A stretch of 64,000 bases of DNA from Flavobacterium sp. (GTDB taxonomy: Bacteria > Bacteroidota > Bacteroidia > Flavobacteriales > Flavobacteriaceae). The position numbers and the translations under genes are program-made. The notes beneath the pieces are model-generated. The model saw only the letters and a program-made list of their open reading frames with translations. It made no database searches and was not told the origin of the DNA. Of this stretch, positions 40,232 to 49,860 are shown piece by piece; within the stretch, counting starts at the first letter, position 1, and every line of letters begins with the position of its first letter. The DNA lies in the NCBI GenBank assembly GCA_016714905.1, contig JADKBW010000013.1:1-64000 (forward strand), given 5' to 3'.

Positions 40232-42016
40232 ATGTTTAAAAAAGCGATTCGCAAAATTGAAAGTATCATCGCCTGGTCTCAGACCAAACTGTCGACCAAG
40301 CAATTCTTGTTCGTATCGAGTGTATTGGTTGGTATTTCGGCAGCATTCGCAGTAATTGTCCTAAAGACATTTGCCCATTGGGTTTTTACTACTGCAACCT
40401 CCATCAATGGAATACTCAAGTTAAGTTTTATTAATAGTTTATTGCCAGTCATTGGAATTCTTCTCACCGTTTTTGTAGTCAAAAAACTCCTTGGTGGCAC
40501 CATCGAGAAAGGCACTTCGCAAATTCTGTACGCTGTTGCCAAAAAAGCGAGTATCATTCCACGGAAACAAATGTATGCGCAAATCGTGACGAGTTCATTA
40601 ACCGTTGGACTTGGCGGTTCCGCCGGATTAGAAAGTCCCATTGTCATTACCGGTGCCGCTTTTGGTTCGAATTATGCGCAACGGTACAAACTCAGTTACA
40701 AAGACCGAACTCTACTGATTGGTTGTGGTGTTGCCGCTGGAATTGCCGCTGCTTTTAATGCACCAATCGCAGGCGTTTTATTCGCGATAGAAGTTTTGCT
40801 GGTCGATGTGAGTATTTCTGCCTTCACGCCAATCATGATTTCCGCCGCAACTGGAGCCTTAGTTTCGACGATGGTTTTAGACGAATCTATTTTGTTATCC
40901 TTCAATCAACAGCAAACTTTCAACTACAGAAATGTTCCGTATTATATTTTACTTGGCATTTTCACTGGGCTGATTGCTATTTATTACTCCAGAAACTTTC
41001 AACGCATTGAACATTTCTTTTTCAGATTACGTGTAAAGCCTTATACGAAAGCACTCTTTGGCGCCTCAATTCTAGCCATCATCATCTTTATTTTTCCCTC
41101 ACTTTTTGGCGAAGGTTATGAAAGCATCAGAACGTTATCCGAAAACAATCCACAACAATTATTAGAAAACACACTTTTTAGTGACTTCAGAAACAATACT
41201 TGGGCACTCATTCTATTTATCGGATTGACCTTATTGCTCAAAGTTTTTGCCACAGGAATTACCTTAGGAAGCGGCGGAAATGGCGGCAACTTCGCTCCTT
41301 CTCTATTCCTCGGCTCGTACGCGGGTTTCTTGTTTTCGAAAACCATCAACACGCTTGGAATTGCACATTTACCGATTAGCAATTTTACTTTAGTGGGAAT
41401 GGCGGGAATTCTAAGCGGTCTGTTTCACGCGCCGTTAACAGCCATTTTCTTGATTGCTGAAATCACTGGTGGTTATGATTTGATGATTCCACTGATGATG
41501 GTTTCTTCCATCAGCTTTGCGATTTCTAAACGCTTCGAAAAACATTCCCTCGACAAGAAAAATCTCGCCAAAAAAGGGCAGGCATTTACGGAGAATAAAG
41601 ACACCAATATTCTATCGACTTTAGAAACCGAGAAAATCATTCAAACCGACTACTTAACCATCAAAGATGCAGATAATTTAGAGCAAGTCGTCGATTTGAT
41701 ATCGCATTCCAATCAAGTAATTTTTGCTGTGATTGATGATGAGAAAAAACTACTCGGAATTGTTCATTTCAACGACATTCGCGAGATTATTTTTAGCGCT
41801 TTCAAGGTAAAATATACGCCTGTCAAAGAAATCATGATTCCGCCCCTAGAGATAGTCTATCCGACCGATAGTATGGAAATCGTTATGGAAAAATTCGAAA
41901 AAACCAAAGTGAATTTTCTGCCTGTTATCAAGAATGGAAAATACTACGGTTTCATTTCTAAAGCGAATGCATTGGAGGCTTATCGTGAGAAACTGAAAGC
42001 GATGACGATAGAATAA
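40232..42016 (+). CDS. ClC-family chloride channel/antiporter with CBS domains
   Basis: A 594-residue membrane protein. The ClC core (about 25-430) has the anion motifs GGSAGLESPI (the gating-glutamate position is occupied by Glu), GVAAGIAAAFNAPIAGVLFA and GSGGNGGNFAPSLFLG. The cytoplasmic tail (about 455-590) carries two CBS domains (VDLISHSNQVIFAVIDDEKK and MIPPLEIVYPTDSMEIVMEK). Such proteins exchange Cl- for H+ or act as channels in acid resistance and volume control; the CBS pair may bind adenine nucleotides. It is preceded by a degenerate repeat and followed by an abnormal G/C-homopolymer block. Confidence 0.93.
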   Translation: MFKKAIRKIESIIAWSQTKLSTKQFLFVSSVLVGISAAFAVIVLKTFAHWVFTTATSINGILKLSFINSLLPVIGILLTVFVVKKLLGGTIEKGTSQILYAVAKKASIIPRKQMYAQIVTSSLTVGLGGSAGLESPIVITGAAFGSNYAQRYKLSYKDRTLLIGCGVAAGIAAAFNAPIAGVLFAIEVLLVDVSISAFTPIMISAATGALVSTMVLDESILLSFNQQQTFNYRNVPYYILLGIFTGLIAIYYSRNFQRIEHFFFRLRVKPYTKALFGASILAIIIFIFPSLFGEGYESIRTLSENNPQQLLENTLFSDFRNNTWALILFIGLTLLLKVFATGITLGSGGNGGNFAPSLFLGSYAGFLFSKTINTLGIAHLPISNFTLVGMAGILSGLFHAPLTAIFLIAEITGGYDLMIPLMMVSSISFAISKRFEKHSLDKKNLAKKGQAFTENKDTNILSTLETEKIIQTDYLTIKDADNLEQVVDLISHSNQVIFAVIDDEKKLLGIVHFNDIREIIFSAFKVKYTPVKEIMIPPLEIVYPTDSMEIVMEKFEKTKVNFLPVIKNGKYYGFISKANALEAYREKLKAMTIE

Positions 42017-42024
42017 TAAAACTT

Positions 42025-42120
42025 TTTGGGGGGCCCGGCGGGGGGGGCCCGGCTGGGCTTTTTTTTTGGTGGGCCCCCGCCCCGGGTTTCCTCTCGGGGT
42101 GGCGCCCTCCGCTCCATCTC
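42025..42120. other. G/C-homopolymer block, probable sequence artefact
   Basis: Between the ClC stop and the next gene lie runs of G6, G8, C5 and T9 with repeated GGGCCC cores, then GTTTCCTCTCGGGGTGGCGCCC. Nothing else in the window has comparable base composition. The block can fold on itself (GGGGGGCCC against GGGCCCCC) and could cover a real terminator, but it looks like a low-quality read end or gap fill. Confidence 0.7.
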
Positions 42121-42144
42121 TTGATAGTTATTAACGAAACAAAT

Positions 42145-42618
42145 CTAATTCTTAGTGAAAGTCAAATAATCTGTTCCACCATTACCACCACTAACATCTT
42201 TCAGTTTTATAACTGTTGCTGATTTTTCAATTATTTCCCAATCATCGCTAAGTTCTTCAAATTGAGCTGGTGAACTGAAAGCAATGTTAAAATCTAAATC
42301 ACTTGGACTATCATCACTGCTATTACTATCCGTAATTGACCAAATACCATCATAATTATTAGTTCCATTTGATGCTGTTAAAACATTACTAGCTCCAAAC
42401 GTAATATTGTAACCATTAAAATCACTTGTCTCTTCTTGGTCTGTGTCGTAGTAGTACGTAATTCTCCAAGTTCCATTATTTACGATATTGATTACATCAC
42501 TGGGATTGTTTCCATTTGATGATGAGTTATCGTCGTCACTACTGCACATTGAAGAAGTAGTAAGCATAAATAACATGGCCATAACGACACTGAATTTGAT
42601 TTTTTGTAGATTTTTCAT
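42145..42618 (-). CDS. Surface lipoprotein with SDDD export signal (lipocalin-like)
   Basis: A 157-residue lipoprotein. The SPII signal (VMAMLFMLTTSSMC) is followed directly by SSDDDNSSS, which resembles the Bacteroidota lipoprotein export signal (acidic residues just after the lipidated Cys) that sends lipoproteins to the cell surface. The mature part is mostly beta (NNGTWRITYYYDTDQEET, DGIWSITDSNSSDDSPSD, WEIIEKSATVIKLKDVSG), the usual pattern of the short lipocalin-like proteins of this phylum. Function is unknown. Confidence 0.75.
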   Translation of the reverse strand: MKNLQKIKFSVVMAMLFMLTTSSMCSSDDDNSSSNGNNPSDVINIVNNGTWRITYYYDTDQEETSDFNGYNITFGASNVLTASNGTNNYDGIWSITDSNSSDDSPSDLDFNIAFSSPAQFEELSDDWEIIEKSATVIKLKDVSGGNGGTDYLTFTKN

Positions 42619-42983
42619 AATGTTTTGTTTTTAATTGTTTTGTCTTAAAAGAAATTGTTTGTTGCAAAACAAGTCAATTGAAGATTACCCTAATGCGATG
42701 AATTAAAAAAAATACCGTTTATTTTACTCATCTCTATTTAAAGCGCTCTAAATTAAGCTTTTAAACAAGAATAAAAAATGATATATATCATAATAAAATT
42801 TAAGCTTTGAATGTGCTCAAAGCAAAATTCGATTGAATATTTTACAAGACCTACCTAAATTGGGATATTTCGCAGGACATTTCTATCTACTTGCAAATTG
42901 TGATCAACTATGCTGCGATTTTAATTGTTAATTATTCACTAGTAATTATTCATTATAATACCTTTGCGCTTTGCCATTAAATC
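42619..42983. other. AT-rich intergenic region with the uvrA promoter
   Basis: A 365-bp gap between the divergent lipoprotein gene and uvrA. TACCTTTG at 42959-42966 is an exact TANNTTTG match, 18 bp before the uvrA ATG. Upstream is AT-rich direct-repeat sequence (TTAATTGTTAATTATTCACT, then TAATTATTCATTATAATA). I see no ORF or RNA gene, and no TTTG box at the right spacing. Confidence 0.55.
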
Positions 42984-45813
42984 ATGCTAGATACCGATAA
43001 TACGATTGAAGTTATAGGGGCACGCGTCCACAATCTTAAAAACATTGACATCTCGATTCCACGAGAAAAACTAGTGGTCATCACTGGACTCTCTGGCTCA
43101 GGAAAGTCGTCGCTGGCTTTTGATACGATTTATGCGGAAGGACAACGTCGATATGTCGAAACTTTCTCTGCCTATGCGCGACAATTTCTTGGTGGATTAG
43201 AACGTCCTGACGTAGATAAAATTGACGGTCTTTCCCCAGTCATCGCCATCGAGCAAAAACCACGAGTAAAAGTCCACGTTCTACCGTAGGAACAATTACC
43301 GAAATATACGATTTCCTCCGATTGCTCTACGCGCGTGCCGCCGATGCCTACAGTTATAATACTGGAGAAAAAATGGTTTCTTATTCCGACGACCAAATCA
43401 AGGCGTTGATCTTGGAAAATTTTATCGGAAAACGCATCAATATTTTAGCGCCGGTCGTTCGCGCCAGAAAAGGACATTATGGAGAGTTGTTTCAACAAAT
43501 TGCCAAACAAGGCTTTCTAAAAGTCCGCGTGAATGGCGATATCAAAGACATCACGCCAGGAATGAAACTCGAGCGTTATAACACGCATGACATCGAAATT
43601 GTCATCGACAGAATGCTCGTCGAAGACACGGCTGAAAACGACAAACGTTTGTCTGAAAGTATCCAAACCGCAATGCATCATGGCGAGAATATCTTGATGA
43701 TTTTAGAACACGACAGTAATGACATTCGATTTTTTAGTCGAAATCTGATGTGTCCCACCACTGGAATTTCGTACCAAAACCCAGAGCCGAATTTGTTTTC
43801 GTTCAATTCGCCCAAAGGAGCCTGTGATCATTGCAATGGTTTGGGAACCGTTCACGAAATCAACTTAAAAAAGATTATTCCAAATCCGAAACTATCCATC
43901 AAGCATGGTGGTTTCTTGCCATTAGGCGAATATAAAAACACGTGGATTTTCAAGCAATTGGAAATTATTGGAGAAAAATTCAACTTCAAAATTACCGACG
44001 CCATCGAAGCAATTCCGGAAGAAGCGATGGATATGATTTTGTATGGCGGCAAAGAAAAATTTGCTGTAGCGTCAAAAACACTAGGTATTACAAAAGAATA
44101 CAAAATAGAGTTTGAAGGTATTTCGCATTTTATCAAAAACCAACACGACGAAAGCGGTTCTTCAAGCATCAAACGTTGGGCAAAAGAATTCATGGACGAA
44201 ATAGAATGTCCGATTTGCGAAGGTTCCCGTTTGAAAAAGGAATCGATGTATTTCCGCATCAATGACAAAAACATCAATGATTTGTCATCGATGGATATTT
44301 CGGATTTATCAACTTGGTTTGATGAACTTGAAAAATCACTATCCGTAAAACAAAAACAAATCGCCACTGAAGTCATCAAAGAAATCAAAGATCGATTGCA
44401 CTTTTTAGTGAATGTGGGCTTGGACTATTTGTCGATTAATCGAAGTTCAAAATCACTTTCTGGTGGAGAAGCACAACGCATCCGATTGGCAACACAAATC
44501 GGTTCACAATTGGTTGGTGTCTTGTATATTTTAGATGAACCTAGTATTGGTCTACACCAGCGCGATAATGACAAATTGATTAAGTCTTTAGAACAATTGC
44601 GCGACATTGGCAACTCGGTGATCGTCGTCGAACACGATAAAGACATGATCGAACGCGCCGATTTCGTAATTGACATCGGTCCACGTGCCGGAAAATTCGG
44701 TGGCGAAATCATCAGCATCGGAACACCCGCAGAAACTTTAAAACATCATACGTTGACGGCGCAATATCTCAATGGGGAACTGAAAATTGAAATCCCAAAG
44801 AAGCGTCGTGAAGGCAATGGCAAGTTTTTAAAATTGACTGGAGCAACTGGAAACAACTTAAAAAATGTTTCAATTGAATTGCCTTTAGGTAAAATGATTT
44901 GTGTGACGGGCGTTTCGGGCAGCGGCAAATCGACGTTGATTAATGAGACATTGTATCCGATTTTAAATGAATTTTATTTCAATGGCGTCAAAAAGCCAAA
45001 ACCCTACAAAAAAATAGAAGGTTTGGAACATATCGACAAAGTAATTGATATTGACCAAAGTCCCATTGGAAGAACACCACGCTCCAACCCCGCAACCTAT
45101 ACCGATGTCTTTTCTGAAATCCGAAATTTGTTTACGATGACTTCCGAAAGCATGATTCGCGGATATAAAGCAGGCCGATTTAGTTTTAATGTCAAAGGCG
45201 GACGTTGCGAAACCTGCGAAGGTTCTGGCGTGCGAACGATAGAAATGAATTTCCTTCCCGATGTGTATGTAGAATGTGAAACCTGTATGGGGAAACGATT
45301 CAATAGAGAAACGTTGGAGATTCGGTATAAAGGCAAATCGATATCTGATATCTTGAATATGACGGTCGATGAAGCGGTTCCGTTTTTGAAAACATTCCGA
45401 AAATTTACCGCAAAGTCAAAACCATTCAAGATGTCGGTTTGGGTTATATCACTTTGGGACAACAAAGCACGACGTTTTCTGGTGGTGAAGCGCAACGAAT
45501 TAAATTAGCGGGTGAATTATCAAAAAAAGATACGGGGAATACGTTTTACATCCTCGATGAACCTACAACTGGATTGCATTTTGAAGACATTCGTGTTTTG
45601 ATGGAAGTCATTAATAAGTTGGTCGACAAAGGCAACACGATTTTGATTATCGAGCACAATATGGATGTGATTAAATTGGCTGATTACATTATCGATATTG
45701 GTCCAGAAGGTGGAAAAGGTGGCGGAGAAGTTGTTGCGAAAGGAACTCCGGAAGAAATTGTGAAAAGCAAAAAAAGTTTTACAGCGCAATTCTTGAAAAA
45801 AGAAATGGTTTAA
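42984..45813 (+). CDS. uvrA: Excinuclease ABC subunit A (two frameshifts)
   Basis: The ATPase that, with UvrB, recognises bulky DNA lesions in nucleotide excision repair; about 943 codons, normal size. Walker A of the first ABC module is [16 protein letters not shown]. Zinc-finger cysteine pairs appear as [25 protein letters not shown] and CETCMGKRF. The first signature is [16 protein letters not shown] with [15 protein letters not shown]; the second module has [30 protein letters not shown] and [14 protein letters not shown]. The frame breaks at about 43257 (an A missing from an A run after IAIEQK) and at about 45404 (a T missing from TTTT after FRKF). Restoring each base gives uninterrupted conserved sequence. 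An active uvrA with two independent breaks is unlikely to be biological. Confidence 0.93.
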
Positions 45814-45898
45814 TTGATTAATTAACACCCGAACTGAGCGAAGCTAATTGATAATTAAAAAGGCACTGTAACTGATTCTGTGTTAAATCAAAAAATGA

Positions 45899-45938
45899 AA
45901 AATACAGCGCAGAGTTTTTGAAAAAAGAATTACTTTAG
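45899..45938 (+). pseudogene. Duplicated fragment of the uvrA 3' end
   Basis: About 90 bp after the uvrA stop the sequence encodes TAQ, then after two extra bases FLKKELL and a stop, against [10 protein letters not shown] and a stop at the true uvrA end. The DNA match (ACAGCGCA...TTGAAAAAAGAA) is too close for chance in non-coding sequence. It may be a tandem duplication remnant or the tail of a second uvrA-like gene that was lost. Confidence 0.6.
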
Positions 45939-45949
45939 CGGGCTTTTCA

Positions 45950-46050
45950 ATTGACAACGAAAGCCCTAGCCCGGATAGTAACGACATCCTTTTGTGCCGG
46001 CGTTCGGCGCAAAAGATAGAGTGGATAGCAGGATCAGCTCCTAAAAAAAT
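45950..46050 (+). repeat. Intergenic structured repeat, copy 2
   Basis: An 11-bp stem, CTTTTGTGCCG (45989-45999) with CGGCGCAAAAG (46005-46015), one G-U pair, loop GCGTT. The left flank is CCGGATAGTAACGACATC and the right flank GATAGAGTGGATAGCAGGAT, then AGCTCCTAAAAAAA. Copy 1 at 2238-2328 has the same flanks around a 7-bp stem, so stem length varies while the ends are kept. It lies 15 bp before the LOG-family ATG. Confidence 0.65.
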
Positions 46051-46064
46051 AAAAGTTAAAAAAC

Positions 46065-46793
46065 ATGAGATTGGAAGATTTTGACAATGACGAGGATAAA
46101 GTAATCCAAGACAAACTGAAGCAAAAAACGTGGAATGAGATCCGCACCAACGACAGCTGGGCGATTTTTAAAATCATGGCGGAATTTGTGAATGGCTATG
46201 AAAGTATGGGACGCATCGGTCCTTGTGTTTCTATTTTTGGATCGGCGCGGACGAAACCAGAAGATCCGTTTTATTTGTTGGCAGAAAAGATTGCTTATAA
46301 AATTAGTAAAGCGGGTTATGGCGTCATCACTGGCGGCGGTCCCGGAATTATGGAAGCCAGTAATAAAGGTGCGCATTTCGGTGGCGGAACTTCGGTGGGT
46401 TTGAATATCGAATTGCCGTTTGAGCAGCATTACAATCCGTATATTGATCGTGATAAGAATTTGAATTTCGACTATTTCTTTGTTCGGAAAGTGATGTTTG
46501 TAAAATACTCTCAAGGCTTTGTAGTCATGCCAGGCGGATTCGGAACTTTAGACGAGATGTTTGAAGCGATGACTTTGATTCAAACGAAGAAAATCGCAAA
46601 ATTCCCAATCATTTTGGTCGGCACGCAATTTTGGTCTGGCTTAATTGACTGGATTAAAGAAGTTTTGGTGGAAAGAGAAAAAACCGTGAACGAAAAAGAC
46701 TTGGATTTGTTTAAAATCGTTGATACCGAAGATGAAGTGTTGGATGTATTGGATAAATTTTATAAAAAATATGATTTGAGTCCAAATTTCTAA
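46065..46793 (+). CDS. LOG-family (TIGR00730) protein
   Basis: A 242-residue Rossmann-fold protein. The motifs CVSIFGSART, VITGGGPGIMEASNKGA and VMPGGFGTLDEMFEA (the PGGxGTxxE signature) define the LOG family, whose members are 5'-phosphoribohydrolases acting on AMP or cytokinin-like nucleotides. The N-terminal 45 residues (RLEDFDNDEDKVIQDKLK) form a charged helical extension typical of the long bacterial form. Bacterial function is mostly nucleotide salvage. A structured repeat precedes it and a barrel/peptidase-like gene follows. Confidence 0.88.
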   Translation: MRLEDFDNDEDKVIQDKLKQKTWNEIRTNDSWAIFKIMAEFVNGYESMGRIGPCVSIFGSARTKPEDPFYLLAEKIAYKISKAGYGVITGGGPGIMEASNKGAHFGGGTSVGLNIELPFEQHYNPYIDRDKNLNFDYFFVRKVMFVKYSQGFVVMPGGFGTLDEMFEAMTLIQTKKIAKFPIILVGTQFWSGLIDWIKEVLVEREKTVNEKDLDLFKIVDTEDEVLDVLDKFYKKYDLSPNF

Positions 46794-46843
46794 TACGATT
46801 TGTGCTCACTTTCCGTTTTCTTATCCAATAATTTCTTTCCAAC

Positions 46844-49675
46844 TTGAAGTCAATACTCACGAGATTATCAATTCTACTTGCTTTTTTTGCAACCATCGTG
46901 TTGCAAGCGCAGCATACGATTAAGTTGACCGCCAATTTAGATGCCGAGAACAAAACTTTAACCGTAGTTCAAGACCTTACTTATTTCAACCAAAGCAATG
47001 ACACGATAAAAACTTTGGTTTTGAATGATTGGATGAATGCTTATTCAGACAAAAATTCTTATCTCGGAAAACGATTTTCGGATGAATTTGTAAGAAGTTT
47101 TCACTTTGCACCGGAAAAAGAACTTGGGAATACCAACTCGATTTTTATTGTGGATGATAACAATCAAGTCGTTACTTGGAGTCGACCACAAAATCAAGTA
47201 GACTTATTAGAAATTGTACTGACCGAAAAAATACTTCCCTTCGAAAAGAAAGTCCTGCACCTTTCTTATCAAGTAAAAATTCCATCCGATCGTTTTACCA
47301 AATATGGTTATGATGCCACTCATGAAAGTTTCAAGTTAAGAGATTGGTATTTGGTGCCCGCTCGTTATGAAAACCACCAGTTTATTCGATACAGCAATGC
47401 CGACACCGATGACATTGCTAATGGAATCTGTGATTATGAATTGGTAGTAAATGTCCCCAATGATTACAAGGTAAATTCCGACTTAACAGAAGCGAGTTCG
47501 ACGAAAATAAACGAACAGTTTTCCTACGCCTTTACTGGAAAAGAGCGACAAGATATTAGTTTGTATATAGAACCTAAACCAAAATTCTACAGCTTCAAAA
47601 ATGATGAAGTAGAAGTCGTTACTGATTTGGAAAGCAACAACTTAACGGATATTCAAAAAGCGTTGATGATCGATCGTGTTGTCAACTATGTTCGGGAGAA
47701 TGTCGGAAAATATCCATTTGACAAAATCACAGTTTCTGAAGTCGATTACGAGCGAAATCCTTATTACGGATTGAATCAATTGCCTAGTTTCATCAATGTA
47801 TTTCAAGATGAATTTGTTTATGAATTAAAATTTCTAAAAACGTACTTGAACAATTTTCTAAAGAATTCCATGCGTTTGGACTCTAGGAAAGATAATTGGG
47901 TTTATGATGGATTTCAAGTGTATTTAATGATCAAATACATTGAAGAAAATCGCGAAGGCATGAAAATGCTGGGCGGGTTGTCAAGGCTCAAAGTCTTGCA
48001 AGGATTTAACATTATTAATCTAGATTTTAATGACCAGTACAGTTACTTCTATATGTTTATGGCGCGAAAGAACTTAGACCAACCATTAGCGAATTCTAAG
48101 GATTCTTTGATTCGTTTTAATGAAAAAATTGCTTCCAAATACAGAGCGGGATTGAGTCTGAATTATCTCGACCATTATCTTGAGGAACAAATCGTCTCCA
48201 AGTCGATTACCAATTTTTACACTTTAAGTGCAGCACAATTCTGTAGTTCCAGCGACTTTGAAAAGTTGCTAAAACAAGGCACTTCCAAAGATATTGACTG
48301 GTTTTTTAAGTCAATTATTGGCACTAGAGACCTGATTGACTTTTCGTTTAAGAACGTTTCAAAAACGAAAGACAGCATCACATTCACAATCAAAAACAGA
48401 ACAGGAACAACCACGCCTATTCCGGTATATGGACTGAAAAACAAGAATATCGTATTCAAAAAATGGTACGACAACATTAAGAAAGACAGCACTTTTACGG
48501 TGGATCGCAAAGAGGCAGACAAAATTGTAATCAATTATAACAACGAAGTTCCAGAGTTTAACAGACGTAACAATTGGCACTCATTAAAAAGCTTTTTCGG
48601 AAATAATCGCCCATATAAGTTTGTGTTGTTTAAGGATATTGAAGATCCAAATTCCAATCAAATCGTTTATGTGCCTTCCATTACGTATAATTTATATGAT
48701 GGCATCTCGCCCGGAATTCGATTCAACAACAAGACTTTGTTGAACAAGCCTTTTAATTATGACATCAATCCTGTTTACTCTCCAAATACAGGGTCGCTAC
48801 GTGGACTTTCATCGGTGAGTTTTAATCAATTCATTCGAGATCGACGTTTATTTTATGTTCGATATGGTCTCAGTTCTTCGTATTTTAATTATGCGCCGGA
48901 CGCCTCGTTTTTTAAGATAAATCCAAATCTGTCATTCAACTTTAGAGATAATAATTTTCGAAAAAATGACCGGCAAACGCTTGTTTTTAGATACAATATG
49001 GTTCAAAAACAAGAATCAAAAATTGTGTTAGATAATAAAATGGAAAACTACTCGATATTTAATTTCAAGTACATAGCCAGCAAACAAGAACTCGTTAATT
49101 TTTCTAACTTTCAAACGGATACACAGATTTCAAGTTCATTTGGAAAAGTATCTGCTGAAATAAATTATCGACGATTGTTTCGCAATAATCGACAGTTCAA
49201 TTTTCGATTATTTGCTGGAAGTTTTCTTTATGATAAAACCGATGCGGGCACTTTCAATTTTGGACTTTCAACCATCAATGACTATTTGTTTGAGCAGGAA
49301 TTGCTCGGAAGGTCAGAGAAATCAGGTATTTTTAGCCAACAGTTCATTATGGGAGACGGCGGTTTTAAGTCGAAAGTCTTACCTGAATCGGTCAATAAAT
49401 GGATAGCCACGACGAATGTTAGTTTTAATGTATGGAATTGGATTGAAATTTATGGTGACTTGGGTTTGGTTAAGAACAGTAACACTCCCGAAAAATTTGT
49501 TTATGACAATGGAATTCGTTTCAACTTAGTCCCAGATTATTTCGAATTTTACTTCCCAATTTATTCCAACAATGGCTGGGAGATTGCACAGGACAATTAC
49601 GGTGAAAAAATAAGAATTGTCATTACAATCGACCCAAAAGTGCTCATCAACTTGTTTACTAGAAAGTGGTTTTAA
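46844..49675 (+). CDS. M1-peptidase-like protein without zinc site, joined to an outer-membrane barrel-like domain
   Basis: A 943-residue exported protein starting at TTG 46844; no ATG precedes the signal peptide (ILLAFFATIVLQAQ) in frame. Residues 20-300 are the beta-rich N-terminal domain of M1 aminopeptidases. The next part resembles the M1 catalytic domain: FDKITVSEVDYERNPYYGLN takes the place of the GAMEN loop, and WVYDGFQVYLMIKYIEEN that of the downstream WLNEGxAxY helix. Where HExxH should stand the protein has ELKFLKTYLNNFLKN, so no zinc ligands remain. From about residue 590 the sequence switches to amphipathic strands (YDGISPGIRFNNKTLL, LSSVSFNQFIRDRRLFYVRY, RRLFRNNRQFNFRLFAGSFL) and ends in TRKWF, a C-terminal Phe as in outer-membrane barrels. 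It is probably an outer-membrane protein with a binding or chaperone role. Confidence 0.75.
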   Translation: MKSILTRLSILLAFFATIVLQAQHTIKLTANLDAENKTLTVVQDLTYFNQSNDTIKTLVLNDWMNAYSDKNSYLGKRFSDEFVRSFHFAPEKELGNTNSIFIVDDNNQVVTWSRPQNQVDLLEIVLTEKILPFEKKVLHLSYQVKIPSDRFTKYGYDATHESFKLRDWYLVPARYENHQFIRYSNADTDDIANGICDYELVVNVPNDYKVNSDLTEASSTKINEQFSYAFTGKERQDISLYIEPKPKFYSFKNDEVEVVTDLESNNLTDIQKALMIDRVVNYVRENVGKYPFDKITVSEVDYERNPYYGLNQLPSFINVFQDEFVYELKFLKTYLNNFLKNSMRLDSRKDNWVYDGFQVYLMIKYIEENREGMKMLGGLSRLKVLQGFNIINLDFNDQYSYFYMFMARKNLDQPLANSKDSLIRFNEKIASKYRAGLSLNYLDHYLEEQIVSKSITNFYTLSAAQFCSSSDFEKLLKQGTSKDIDWFFKSIIGTRDLIDFSFKNVSKTKDSITFTIKNRTGTTTPIPVYGLKNKNIVFKKWYDNIKKDSTFTVDRKEADKIVINYNNEVPEFNRRNNWHSLKSFFGNNRPYKFVLFKDIEDPNSNQIVYVPSITYNLYDGISPGIRFNNKTLLNKPFNYDINPVYSPNTGSLRGLSSVSFNQFIRDRRLFYVRYGLSSSYFNYAPDASFFKINPNLSFNFRDNNFRKNDRQTLVFRYNMVQKQESKIVLDNKMENYSIFNFKYIASKQELVNFSNFQTDTQISSSFGKVSAEINYRRLFRNNRQFNFRLFAGSFLYDKTDAGTFNFGLSTINDYLFEQELLGRSEKSGIFSQQFIMGDGGFKSKVLPESVNKWIATTNVSFNVWNWIEIYGDLGLVKNSNTPEKFVYDNGIRFNLVPDYFEFYFPIYSNNGWEIAQDNYGEKIRIVITIDPKVLINLFTRKWF

Positions 49676-49827
49676 TAGCGTTATTCATGGACCAATAATG
49701 CTATTCTAAAAAGTAATTGACTGTTTTATTGCATATTGAATAATTTATACGGCATTAATCTAAAATAAATTAGAAAAATCACATTACTTATTTTTCGCCT
49801 CATTCTAAAATCTATAAGTTTTTTAAT

Positions 49828-49835
49828 TAAATTTG
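49828..49835 (+). promoter_or_regulatory. Putative -7 element for the E1 gene
   Basis: TAAATTTG matches TANNTTTG, 26 bp before the ATG at 49861, in an AT-rich 185-bp gap. Confidence 0.5.
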
Positions 49836-49860
49836 TGGACCAAAGCAACATCCCGCCTTT

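Noticed and set aside
42984..45813. uvrA as a real pseudogene
   Set aside because: Each break is one base in a homopolymer and both halves keep all motifs; similar breaks occur in other conserved genes, so error is the simpler reading.
46056..46514. A 152-codon minus-strand frame opposite the LOG-family gene
   Set aside because: Antisense of a conserved gene; Phe/Ile/Arg-rich with no family match.
49676..49860. A riboswitch or leader peptide upstream of the E1 gene
   Set aside because: Only an AT-rich gap with a -7 element; no stable structure or short Leu/Val/Ile-rich ORF found.
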